Source of the DNA: Opitutia bacterium UBA5964
GTDB taxonomy: Bacteria > Verrucomicrobiota > Verrucomicrobiia > Opitutales > Coraliomargaritaceae
Reading direction: 5' to 3'
DNA: 19,504 nt
Assembly: GCA_002430605.1 (NCBI GenBank)
Contig: DJBY01000035.1
Span: 11,362-30,865, forward strand
In this document: positions 6,523 to 14,750 of the stretch, piece by piece
Layout: every line of letters begins with the position of its first letter
Numbering within the stretch: the stretch's first letter is position 1
Program-made: the position numbers and the translations under genes
The notes under the pieces: model-generated
The model's database searches: none
Told to the model about the DNA's origin: nothing
Seen by the model: the letters and a program-made list of their open reading frames with translations, nothing else

Positions 6523-8043
6523 ATGTCGCAACGTCTCCTCATAATCGTCACATGGATCGGTATCGTTATACTCTCGTTAACGTTACGCCTGCAGAACTTA
6601 CAAGAACGTCCGATCCACGCCGACGAGGCGACCGGCGCACGCATTCTCGCACGTCAATTAGCTGGCGAGGACTACCAGTTTGACCCACAGCATTTCCATG
6701 GCCCGCTGCTCAGCCTGAGTTCACAGCCGATCGCGCGCAGCCGATCCGAAAACTCCTGGAGCGAACTCTCCACGACCACTTTGCGTCTCGGCTCTGTCAT
6801 TGCCGGCCTACTAGTGGTATTTACCCCGTTACTATGGAGACGATCCATCGGTTCATGGGGCGCATTGGCAGCCGCCGCACTGTTAGCGAGTTCACCGCTA
6901 ATGGTGTATTACAATCGCATGTATATTCATGAGAGTCTGCTAACTCTGTTGGCGATGTTGGCCTGCGCAGCAGTCTTTCGCCTCAGCCAACAACCGAGTA
7001 GGCGCATCGGCATCGCTGCAGGGCTCTGTATCGGTCTGATGTTTGCCACCAAAGAAACCTTCGCCATCTCGATACTCGCGTGGCTACCAGCCGCAGGTCT
7101 CTGTTGCTGGACACAACAAACAAATGACGCGCGACAACTCTGCCCCAACCTTCGTCTCTATCTATTGCCTAGCGTGTTTTTAGCGATCACGGCAGCATTC
7201 ACCGCCGCCTACTTTTACAGCGATGGCTTTCGCTCCATGCAAGGTATCATTGACGCGGTGCGCACCTACCTCGTTTACGAGACCACCGCTGGCCACGAAA
7301 AAGGAATGGGCTATTACTTCGAGCTTCTCTTATGGCCAAAGCAACAGCTCGGCATTTGGTGGACCGAAGCACTCATCGGGCTGCTTGCATTGCTCGCGAT
7401 CGCATTCGCCGTGGTGAAGCGTGTGCTGAACCCTGGGGTTATCTTTCTGGCGGTCGCGACGGTGTGTCACGTTATTATCTACAGCTGCATCGGCTATAAA
7501 ACCCCTTGGCTGATGATGGTGCCATGGGCACATGCCTGCCTTCTTGCGGGCTATGCCTTTAGCTATTTGCCTGATTTAAAAACAAGATCACGCATTATAC
7601 TCACATTACTTCTACTCACTGGACTCGCCTACCAGACCAAACAAAGCATTCATGCCAGCGGCCGCCTAGCTAATGACAGCCGCAATCCTTATGCTTATGT
7701 GCCAACCAGCACAGATGCACCGAAGATTGAACGCTGGCTACAAGAGTTGAGCGCGTTAGCCGATGCACCAGTGCTCTCCCCCATCGCCGTAATCGGTCAA
7801 GAGTATTGGCCACTGCCGTGGTATTTACGCACTTTCGAAACCGTTGGCTACTGGCCGACTCCGATCCAAGGCATCACAAACTTGCCAATCATTTTCGCGA
7901 TGCCCGCACAGGATCAAGCCTGCGATGATTTACTCGCAGCCTCCCATACAAAACTCCCGCGCGGCCTACGCGCAAACGTCGCCGTCACACTCTATCTACG
8001 CAACGACATTTGGCAGCACTGGATGCGCACCGACGAACAATGA
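6523..8043 (+). CDS. Agl23-like GT-C membrane glycosyltransferase (TIGR03663-like)
   Basis: This polytopic membrane protein (506 aa, about ten or eleven hydrophobic helices) resembles dolichyl-phosphate-mannose protein mannosyltransferases and the flippase-associated Agl23 family. After the first helix comes IHADEATGAR (Asp34-Glu35), the usual acidic motif of GT-C enzymes in the first extracytoplasmic loop. It is followed by FDPQHFHGPLLSL, as in TIGR03663. YYNRMYIHESLL near residue 130 is the second conserved loop. A soluble C-terminal stretch of about 130 residues follows the last helix. It would use a polyprenyl-phosphate sugar outside the membrane, fitting the divergent glycosyltransferase next door. 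Its TGA overlaps the ATG of the ApbE-like gene. No ribosome site is seen before the ATG at 6523. The family call is fairly sure; the acceptor is unknown. Confidence 0.8.
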   Translation: MSQRLLIIVTWIGIVILSLTLRLQNLQERPIHADEATGARILARQLAGEDYQFDPQHFHGPLLSLSSQPIARSRSENSWSELSTTTLRLGSVIAGLLVVFTPLLWRRSIGSWGALAAAALLASSPLMVYYNRMYIHESLLTLLAMLACAAVFRLSQQPSRRIGIAAGLCIGLMFATKETFAISILAWLPAAGLCCWTQQTNDARQLCPNLRLYLLPSVFLAITAAFTAAYFYSDGFRSMQGIIDAVRTYLVYETTAGHEKGMGYYFELLLWPKQQLGIWWTEALIGLLALLAIAFAVVKRVLNPGVIFLAVATVCHVIIYSCIGYKTPWLMMVPWAHACLLAGYAFSYLPDLKTRSRIILTLLLLTGLAYQTKQSIHASGRLANDSRNPYAYVPTSTDAPKIERWLQELSALADAPVLSPIAVIGQEYWPLPWYLRTFETVGYWPTPIQGITNLPIIFAMPAQDQACDDLLAASHTKLPRGLRANVAVTLYLRNDIWQHWMRTDEQ

Positions 8044-8885
8044 GCCATATCCATCAATTCGACCACCACGCGATGAAGACTACCTTCATGCTTCGCATCG
8101 TCGCCGAAGATGCGAAACTCGCCCATGATGTCGCACACGCAGCGATCGTGCTACTGGACGAGATCGAAAACACGCTCAGTCGCTACATCGAAGGCAGTGA
8201 TGTGTTTCGAATCAACCATATGCAGACCGGTCAAACACTGTTTATCAGTCAGACTTGCTATGACTGCTTACGACTGGCCGCCGAAGCACATGAGCACACC
8301 GGTGGCCTGTTTGACATCACCCTCGGGACATTGATCGAGCATCAAAAAAACAAGACTTCCGGTAGCGTCCCAGCGCTTAGCGGCACGCTCAGCATTGATC
8401 CAGATCGACCGCGGATCACATGCGTCACAGCCGGGCGAGAAATCGATCTCGGCGGCATTGGCAAAGGCTACGCGCTCGACCAACTCAAAGCCCTACTGGA
8501 AGACTGGGGCATTGAATCGGCGCTGCTCTGTGCAGGCGCGAGCACGCAGTTAGCCTTCGGCTCAACGACCTGGCCCATTGAACTGAGCGGCGATCACAAT
8601 CAGCAGACCATTAATTTAAACAACCAAGCACTGAGCGCCTCAGGGATCGGCATCCAAGGCAGCCACATCGTCTCTCCCCACAAACGCCGCGGCCCCGATT
8701 ACAATTTCAAACGCGCATGGATCTTGCAACCCAGTGCCGCGCTGGCTGATGCCTGGTCAACCGCTCTAATGCTGATCGATGCCGAACAGCTCCGCACCTT
8801 TGAGGCCCCGCAAGACACTCTGTACTTCGAAACCCCCTCCGGTATCCACACCCTGCAAAAGCTGCAAGCAATGCTGCCCGAGTGA
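8040..8885 (+). CDS. ApbE-like FAD:protein FMN transferase
   Basis: This 281-aa ApbE-family protein is related to enzymes that attach FMN from FAD to a threonine of target flavoproteins. Motifs seen: AMKTTFML at 11-18, NTLSRYIEGSDVFRIN at 44-59, HTGGLFDITLG at 86-96, IDLGGIGKGYALD at 135-147 and LADAWSTALM at 235-244 (metal-site region). Two motifs depart from the usual pattern: the glycine pair normally present is CAGAS at 164-168, and HIxDP is HIVSP at 209-213. There is no signal peptide or lipobox, so the protein appears cytosolic, while many bacterial ApbE proteins are exported. I chose the ATG at 8040, which overlaps the preceding stop in ATGA, over an upstream ATG at 8010 inside that gene. 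No RnfG/NqrC-like target is visible in the window. Activity is uncertain. Confidence 0.82.
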   Translation: MSHIHQFDHHAMKTTFMLRIVAEDAKLAHDVAHAAIVLLDEIENTLSRYIEGSDVFRINHMQTGQTLFISQTCYDCLRLAAEAHEHTGGLFDITLGTLIEHQKNKTSGSVPALSGTLSIDPDRPRITCVTAGREIDLGGIGKGYALDQLKALLEDWGIESALLCAGASTQLAFGSTTWPIELSGDHNQQTINLNNQALSASGIGIQGSHIVSPHKRRGPDYNFKRAWILQPSAALADAWSTALMLIDAEQLRTFEAPQDTLYFETPSGIHTLQKLQAMLPE

Positions 8886-9010
8886 TTGCGAGTGGCAGCC
8901 TTCAATATTATGGCAGCTAAGTTGAAGCCGTCAGAGTGAGTGTGCGTTCTGAATTCTAGGAAACAAACTTGTTGTCGTCGCTCGTGCAGGACAGATACTC
9001 CCTCCTGAAT

Positions 9011-10606
9011 ATGCCAGAGCACACACCAGAAGACTCCGCCCAAGCGCCACTTGTTGATATCGTCCTACCAGTCGAGGAATCGGAGCACGTATCGGCGTGG
9101 AAAACCGCGATCGCCGAAAAACTCGCACTGCCAGAAGAGCGGATCGTCGATATGCGGCTACGCAAGCACTCAATTGATGCCCGCCAAAAGCAGATCAAGG
9201 TGCAGCTACGAATCGAAGTCGGCCTCGATCAGGCTCTCCCGCCTGAGCCGGAGCTGAAGCCCCGCTACGGCAGGACAACCGCGGATGCAAAAACGGTGCT
9301 CATCATTGGCTGTGGTCCTGCGGGGATGTTTGCCGCGCTGCGTGCCCTTGAACTTGGCCTTAAGCCAATCATTTTAGAGCGCGGCAAGGACGCCTCGGCG
9401 CGGCGCTTCGATCTCGGCCCTATTCTCAAAAAAGGCACCGTCATCGAGGACTCCAACTATTGCTTTGGCGAAGGCGGTGCCGGCACGTTCTCGGACGGCA
9501 AGCTCTACACTCGCGTTAAAAAGCGCGGTCCGATTCGCGATATCTACGAGACACTCGTCGCGCATGGCGCTCCCGAGCGTATCCTAATCGACGCGCACCC
9601 ACACATTGGCTCAAACTTGCTGCCGAAAGTGGTCATGGCGATGCGCCAATCGATTCTCGAAGCTGGCGGTGAAGTCCACTTCGGCGCGAAGGTGAATCAA
9701 TTCATTCTCAACGATGGTCGCATTTGCGGGGTAAACACAGTCGATGGCCGCGAGTTCCTCAGCGACCGTACGATCTTGGCAACCGGCCACTCAGCCCGCG
9801 ATATTTACCAGCAGCTTCATGCCCAAAATGTGCGTCTTGAACAAAAGCCCTTTGCGGTCGGTGTACGCATCGAGCACCCGCAACCATTGATTGATAGCAC
9901 GCAGTATCACTATCCGATTGGGCAAGAACGCCCACAGCTACTACCCGCAGCGAGCTACCGACTCGCCACTAAGATTGACAACCGCGGCGTGCACTCCTTC
10001 TGCATGTGCCCAGGTGGCTTCATCGTACCTGCAGCGACTGAGAACGATGAGGTAGTGGTCAATGGCATGAGTCTCGCACGGCGCGACTCCCCCTTTGCCA
10101 ACAGTGGCATGGTAGTCAGCGTTGAGCCAGAAGACACCGCCCCCTTTCAGGCCGAACACGGCGTGCTCGCCGGTATCGCATTTCAAAAACAGTTGGAAAT
10201 CGCTGCCAAACAAGCTGGTGGTGGCGGTCAAGTCGCGCCTGGGCAACGCGTGACCGACTTTCTAGAAGGCAAAACCTCAGCAAATTTGCCGAAGACCAGC
10301 TACTTCCCCGGCATTCAAAGCGCACGCCTCGACGAGATCATGCCAGAATGGATCGTCTCACGCATGCGCCGCGGCTTAACGCTGTTCGGTGAACAGATGC
10401 GCGGCTACATTACAGAGGAGTGCAACTTGATCGGCTTTGAAACGCGCACCAGTTCGCCGGTGCGTGTGCCGCGCGATGCAGATACACTACAGCATCCAGA
10501 TATAGCGGGCCTGTACCCGTGTGGTGAAGGCGCGGGCTACGCCGGCGGCATCGTCAGCGCCGCACTCGACGGCATTCGCTGCGCAGAAGCGGCGGCAAAC
10601 CACTGA
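9011..10606 (+). CDS. FAD-dependent dehydrogenase (COG2509 type)
   Basis: This is a soluble flavoprotein (531 aa) of the uncharacterised dehydrogenase family COG2509. An N-terminal domain of about 90 residues (DIVLPVEESEHVSAW onward) precedes the Rossmann FAD-binding fold, with GCGPAG at 100-105 and the ribose-binding acid in ILERG. Next comes NYCFGEGGAGTFSDGKLYTR, the hallmark of this family, and SFCMCPGGFIVPA in the middle. The C-terminal FAD motif is PCGEGAGYAGGI. The physiological substrate is not known for the family. The frame is also open from a TTG at 8969; I chose the ATG at 9011 because it is the first ATG and sits just before the conserved domain, but there is little ribosome-site support for either. 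The gene converges on the Fe-S carrier gene with 7 bp between stops. Confidence 0.88.
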   Translation: MPEHTPEDSAQAPLVDIVLPVEESEHVSAWKTAIAEKLALPEERIVDMRLRKHSIDARQKQIKVQLRIEVGLDQALPPEPELKPRYGRTTADAKTVLIIGCGPAGMFAALRALELGLKPIILERGKDASARRFDLGPILKKGTVIEDSNYCFGEGGAGTFSDGKLYTRVKKRGPIRDIYETLVAHGAPERILIDAHPHIGSNLLPKVVMAMRQSILEAGGEVHFGAKVNQFILNDGRICGVNTVDGREFLSDRTILATGHSARDIYQQLHAQNVRLEQKPFAVGVRIEHPQPLIDSTQYHYPIGQERPQLLPAASYRLATKIDNRGVHSFCMCPGGFIVPAATENDEVVVNGMSLARRDSPFANSGMVVSVEPEDTAPFQAEHGVLAGIAFQKQLEIAAKQAGGGGQVAPGQRVTDFLEGKTSANLPKTSYFPGIQSARLDEIMPEWIVSRMRRGLTLFGEQMRGYITEECNLIGFETRTSSPVRVPRDADTLQHPDIAGLYPCGEGAGYAGGIVSAALDGIRCAEAAANH

Positions 10607-10613
10607 GACCGCC

Positions 10614-10931
10614 TTAGTTAAACGAACGGCCACAGCCGCAAGTACTGCTGGCATTCGGATTGCGCACTTCGAAGCCTTTGCCCGTCAGACCATCGTCAAA
10701 ATCGACAACACTCTCGTCGAGATATTCCAAACTCGTCTCATCAACCAGAAATTCGACACCGTTGTTTTCAAATACCTGATCGTCGGCCTTCTTATTATCA
10801 AAAGACATACCATACTCGAAGCCTGAGCACCCGCCTGCCTCGACCAAAATACGGAGTTTTTGCCCCTCGGTAGCCTTCTCGGCCTGCAACTGTCGGATTT
10901 GTGCCACGGCACTGTCTGTCAATGTGATCAT
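10614..10931 (-). CDS. IscA/ErpA-type iron-sulfur cluster carrier
   Basis: This is a small A-type carrier (105 aa) that receives Fe-S clusters and passes them to target proteins in the cytoplasm. The three cluster-binding cysteines are present: Cys35 in GGCSGFEY, and Cys98 and Cys100 in the C-terminal TCGCGRSF. Length and spacing are normal for the HesB/IscA family. The ATG at 10931 gives the usual N-terminus (MITLTDSAVAQI). It is a single-gene unit, convergent with the FAD dehydrogenase and divergent from the protein kinase. No other isc or suf gene is in view. Whether it is IscA, ErpA or SufA cannot be decided from sequence alone, so no symbol is given. Confidence 0.93.
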   Translation of the reverse strand: MITLTDSAVAQIRQLQAEKATEGQKLRILVEAGGCSGFEYGMSFDNKKADDQVFENNGVEFLVDETSLEYLDESVVDFDDGLTGKGFEVRNPNASSTCGCGRSFN

Positions 10932-10986
10932 GCCTTACAGCAAATGCGCTTCGGTGCCACTGTCAACTAACACCTACCATAGATCT

Positions 10987-12066
10987 ATGACATGCAGCAT
11001 TTTTCGTGCTAGATTGATAAATTCACTTGAAAAAACTTTTAAAAGACTTCTTATCCAGTCTGTGCCAAAGATAAAACAGATCTTCAATGAATTGCATTTC
11101 GAACTCGTGCATACCATTGCTGAGGGCGGAATGGGCATTGTATATGAGGCTAAACAGATGGGTGCGGGCCATTTTAGCAAGCGAGTGGCGATCAAGCTGA
11201 TTCGGGAAGAATACTCAAAAATCGAGGAGTTTCGCAACAATTTCATCGGCGAAGCTCGCTTAGTCGCCGACCTGATCCACACCAACATCGTCCAAACCTA
11301 TCATCTCGGCGAAGTCAGTGGGCAATATTTCATGACGATGGAATATGTGGACGGCATTACATTGGAAGACTTCATCCGTCGCCACACCGAAACTCACCAG
11401 TCCATCCCCGCCGATCTGGCGGCCTTTATTGTTTCGCGAATATGCCGCGGCCTCTCTTACGCGCATCAAAAATGCGACATCACCGGTCGCGCACTCGGCA
11501 TCGTGCACCGCGACGTGAACCCGCGCAACATCATGCTCGCTTATGAGGGCGACGTTAAGCTCACAGATTTTGGCATAGCGAAAGCACTCGACCTCATGTA
11601 TAATAAGGAAGGCGAGGTCATCGCCGGCAAAGACGAATACCTCTCCCCCGAGCAAGCGCGCCGCGAAGTAACCGACGGCCGTGCGGATCTTTTTAGCTGC
11701 GCCATTGTCCTTGCGGAAATGCTACTTGGTGAAAACATCTTTGAGGCTAATTCTGGCGAAGCCACTCGCCACAACATCCTCAAGTTGGCGATTCCCGACT
11801 TCACAGAAATGCGGCCTGGTCTCGATCCGCGCCTCGACGACATTTTACAACGCACCTTTCAACGCGACCGCGACAAACGCTATCAAACCGCACGAAGTAT
11901 GCTCACTGCCCTAGAAGTATTTCTCTACGGCAAAGGCTACGGACCAACCAGTGAGAAGCTGGCTAGCTATATCAAAGACTTATTTGGCAACAACAACAGC
12001 AACAGCGCAGCAAAGCGCTGGGCACTAGGCGAGACACCAGGACTCGAACAAGACGACGAGGCCTAG
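10987..12066 (+). CDS. Hanks-type serine/threonine protein kinase, soluble
   Basis: This is a cytoplasmic Ser/Thr kinase (359 aa from this start). The kinase domain spans residues about 38-312: glycine loop AEGGMG, ATP-site Lys70 in VAIK, Glu89 in the C-helix, catalytic HRDVNPRN (His175-Asn181), DFG in LTDFGIAKA, and LSPEQARRE in place of APE. The residue two after the catalytic Asp is Asn, not the Lys common in Hanks kinases; similar HRDVxPxN forms occur in other bacterial kinases. There is no membrane helix or sensor domain, only a 50-residue polar tail with an Asn/Ser run (GNNNSNSAA). The frame is open from 10924. The ATG at 10987 is the most likely start, and a GTG at 11062, closer to the domain, is possible. 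rpoN follows after 22 bp, so the two are probably co-transcribed. Confidence 0.9.
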   Translation: MTCSIFRARLINSLEKTFKRLLIQSVPKIKQIFNELHFELVHTIAEGGMGIVYEAKQMGAGHFSKRVAIKLIREEYSKIEEFRNNFIGEARLVADLIHTNIVQTYHLGEVSGQYFMTMEYVDGITLEDFIRRHTETHQSIPADLAAFIVSRICRGLSYAHQKCDITGRALGIVHRDVNPRNIMLAYEGDVKLTDFGIAKALDLMYNKEGEVIAGKDEYLSPEQARREVTDGRADLFSCAIVLAEMLLGENIFEANSGEATRHNILKLAIPDFTEMRPGLDPRLDDILQRTFQRDRDKRYQTARSMLTALEVFLYGKGYGPTSEKLASYIKDLFGNNNSNSAAKRWALGETPGLEQDDEA

Positions 12067-12088
12067 CCCTCGACGTCGCTAAACGACC

Positions 12089-13537
12089 ATGAGCTCACAA
12101 GGGTTCCAGCAAGTACAGAAACAGGCGCAGGCGCTCTTCCTAGCGCCTCAACTACGCAACTCCTTAAAGATTCTCCAAGCGCCGGCGGTGGAACTACGCA
12201 CCTCGATCCTTGAGGAGCTCCTAGCGAATCCGCTGCTCGAAGAACTGGCGATTGATAGTATCAGCGTCGAAGAACATCGCGAGGCGCCTAACGCCAACGA
12301 ACTCGATCAAGACGAAGAAACCGAGTTCAATCCAGAGGACTTCAGCGCTCTAGAACGCATGAGCGAAGACATGCGCGAGTACTACGCACTGGAGAATACA
12401 GGACAGAGCCACACCTCCGAGGATGATGAGCGCCGCGAGCACTTCATGAATTCGCTCACCACGAGTGTCTCCCTACAGCAGCATCTCATCGAGCAAGCTG
12501 AACTCACCGACTGCTCCGATCAAGAGCGCGAGGCTCTGCTCTACCTTATTGGCAGCATCGACGACAATGGCTTCCTCACAGAGACTGTCTCCAACATCGC
12601 CCTGACCAGTCGCATCCCTTACAGCTTAGTTAGCAAGGCCAGCGAAACGCTAAAAACTTTCGATCCGCCCGGCATCGGCACCAAAGACACACAAGACTGT
12701 CTCGCCACACAACTCGAACTACTCGGACGAGGCAAGACCATCGCAGCCCAAATCCTCCGCAACCACTTCCAACTACTCATTCGCCGCCGCATCCCTGAGC
12801 TTGGGCGTAAGCTTGGCGTCAGCGCAGAGGATATCCAAGATGCCATTGAAGAAATCGCGACGCTTGAGCCTGCCCCAGGCAAACGCTTCAGCCCAGACTC
12901 AAACGCAGTTATCGAACCCGATGCCACCGTATTCAAAGATGAATATGGCGAATGGCAGATCACCTTAAACAGAGACTACATCCCTCGCCTGCGCATCAGT
13001 AGCACCTACAAGGACATGCTGGCCAAAGGGACCCTAAATAAAAAAGAGAAGGAGTTTATGATCGAGCGCATGCGTTCGGGGAAATTTCTGATCAACTCGA
13101 TCGAACAACGCCAACAAACCATCGAGCGTATCACACTTGAAATCCTCAAATTTCAAAGCGATTTCTTCGCAGCAGGTGTCTCCAAGCTACGCCCACTGAC
13201 AATGAATACCATCGCGCAAATTGTCGGCGTTCACGAGACCACCGTTAGCCGCGCCATCGCGAATAAATACATTCGTACCCCACATGGCGTCTTCGCATTT
13301 AAATATTTCTTCACGCCAGGCTATACAGCGGGCAGCGGCGAATCAGTCTCTAATAAATCGATCAAAGACATGATTAGCCAGATTATAGAAGAGGAAAAAC
13401 CCGCCAAGCCCTATAGCGACCAAGGTATCGTCAACATCTTAACCGACAAGAAGATCAAGATCGCCCGCCGCACCGTAGCCAAATACCGCGAAGAGCTCGG
13501 CATTCTACCGACCAACCTGAGACGACGATACGAGTAG
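12089..13537 (+). CDS. rpoN: RNA polymerase sigma-54 factor
   Basis: Sigma-54 (482 aa) directs RNA polymerase to -24/-12 promoters and needs AAA+ enhancer-binding activators. Region I (residues 1-50) is Gln/Leu-rich (FQQVQKQAQALFLAPQLRNS and LKILQAPAVELR), followed by an acidic region II (about 52-125). The core-binding domain comes next (DPPGIGTKDTQDCLATQLEL), then the HTH (TMNTIAQIVGVHETTVSRAI). The C-terminal RpoN box is ARRTVAKYRE at 459-468, the family signature. All parts are present and the length is normal. There is no clear ribosome site before the ATG at 12089. The usual rpoN companions (hpf, ptsN, rapZ, lptB) are absent; instead a protein kinase precedes it. It converges on hemW with 7 bp between stops. 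Confidence 0.96.
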   Translation: MSSQGFQQVQKQAQALFLAPQLRNSLKILQAPAVELRTSILEELLANPLLEELAIDSISVEEHREAPNANELDQDEETEFNPEDFSALERMSEDMREYYALENTGQSHTSEDDERREHFMNSLTTSVSLQQHLIEQAELTDCSDQEREALLYLIGSIDDNGFLTETVSNIALTSRIPYSLVSKASETLKTFDPPGIGTKDTQDCLATQLELLGRGKTIAAQILRNHFQLLIRRRIPELGRKLGVSAEDIQDAIEEIATLEPAPGKRFSPDSNAVIEPDATVFKDEYGEWQITLNRDYIPRLRISSTYKDMLAKGTLNKKEKEFMIERMRSGKFLINSIEQRQQTIERITLEILKFQSDFFAAGVSKLRPLTMNTIAQIVGVHETTVSRAIANKYIRTPHGVFAFKYFFTPGYTAGSGESVSNKSIKDMISQIIEEEKPAKPYSDQGIVNILTDKKIKIARRTVAKYREELGILPTNLRRRYE

Positions 13538-13544
13538 TAACACC

Positions 13545-14720
13545 TTAGACCACCGCTTCTAGCACTGCGCTGCCGATCGCGTCGCAAACCAGACGGCCCC
13601 GATGAGTCAAGCGAGCATGCGCCCCGTCTCGGATCAATAGACCTTCGGCCTCAAAGCGACCCATCAATGGCTCTAACATGACCATCACTTCTGGCGCGGG
13701 GAAGCGCTGCGCAATGTCAGACAAATCAATTCCTGCATTCATACGCAGTCCAAAGATAATCGCGTCTGCCATCAAAATACTAGCATCGAGCGACACTAAT
13801 TCGGTTTTATGCGGCTGCCTCGATTCCATCCCAGCGGCCCACTCGTTCAAATTTGACGGACGTTGATAACGCTCACCCCGATACTGACTCGCCGCCGAAG
13901 GGCCACAGCCGATCCACTCCATCATTCGCCAAGTATTAACATTATGTATACATTCCGCTCCAGCTTTAGAGAAATTTGAGATTTCGTATTGAGCATATCC
14001 CAACTCAGCGAGCAGCTCCCAACCTCGTTCGTAGAACCGCAGCTCGCGCTCTTCATCGATCTTCAGTTTCCCCTCAGATAGCTTTATATAAAGGGCCGTG
14101 TCTTCCTCAAAAGTCAGACAGTAAGTCGAGAGATGCGTCGGCCCCAGTCGAGCCGCTTCGCGAATCGCCGCTTCCCATTGCTGCATGGATTGGTTGGGAA
14201 TGGCAAACATCAGATCCAAATTGGCCTGCGGGAAACCAGCGGCTTCGACTAAGCCCCAAGCTTTATAGATTTGATTGGGACGATGTAGACGGCCCAACGA
14301 TTCCAGCAGTTTCTCATCAAAGCTCTGCACCCCCATCGAGACACGTGTCACTCCGAGATCGCGCAACACGGCGAGTTTATCCGCTTTAACCGTCGACGGG
14401 GCCATCTCGATCGTCCACTCCGCAGGTGCATTGCCCAGACGTTCCAGCATCGACCGCCCGAGGCGCTCCAAATCTTTGGCCGACAGCAACCCTGGCGTGC
14501 CGCCGCCCCAGAATACAGTATCCACGGTGCGGCTGTCGGAAATTAGGGCAAACTCGGTGTCCATCGCATTCAGATAGCGATCCAAGTCGCCGCGCCGCGG
14601 CTTCTCTTGGTAAAAGGCACAGAAATCGCAGGTCGATGCGCAAAACGGGACGTGACAGTAGAGACCCAGCGAAGTTTGCGCGGGATTGACAGTTTTCAGC
14701 TCTTTTCCTTGCAGGTACAT
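13545..14720 (-). CDS. hemW: HemW-like radical SAM protein (coproporphyrinogen III oxidase-like)
   Basis: This is a radical SAM enzyme family member (391 aa) linked to heme metabolism. The cluster motif is CX3CX2C: Cys27, Cys31 and Cys34 in HVPFCASTCDFCAFY. Further family motifs are WGGGTPGLL, TRVSMGVQSFDEKLLESLGR, FEEDTALY, QYEISNFSKAG and HNVNTWRMMEWIGCGPSA. The protein lacks the N-terminal extension of true coproporphyrinogen dehydrogenase HemN, so HemW (a heme chaperone in E. coli and Lactococcus) is the better name. The aromatic residue usual in the HN-x-x-Y-W motif is Thr here. The ATG at 14720 gives a short lead-in to the first strand. It is divergent from the lipoprotein gene, with 30 bp between starts. 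Confidence 0.88.
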   Translation of the reverse strand: MYLQGKELKTVNPAQTSLGLYCHVPFCASTCDFCAFYQEKPRRGDLDRYLNAMDTEFALISDSRTVDTVFWGGGTPGLLSAKDLERLGRSMLERLGNAPAEWTIEMAPSTVKADKLAVLRDLGVTRVSMGVQSFDEKLLESLGRLHRPNQIYKAWGLVEAAGFPQANLDLMFAIPNQSMQQWEAAIREAARLGPTHLSTYCLTFEEDTALYIKLSEGKLKIDEERELRFYERGWELLAELGYAQYEISNFSKAGAECIHNVNTWRMMEWIGCGPSAASQYRGERYQRPSNLNEWAAGMESRQPHKTELVSLDASILMADAIIFGLRMNAGIDLSDIAQRFPAPEVMVMLEPLMGRFEAEGLLIRDGAHARLTHRGRLVCDAIGSAVLEAVV

Positions 14721-14750
14721 AGCGAGAAGTCATACCTTCTTCCAAGATCT

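Noticed and set aside
8900..8927. CTTCAA/TTGAAG inverted repeat after the ApbE-like gene, considered as a terminator.
   Set aside because: The stem has only six AT-rich pairs, a 16-nt loop and no T-run.
14386..14745. Minus-strand open frame of 119 codons at the start of hemW.
   Set aside because: It is out of frame with the radical SAM motifs, which are all in the 14720-13545 frame.
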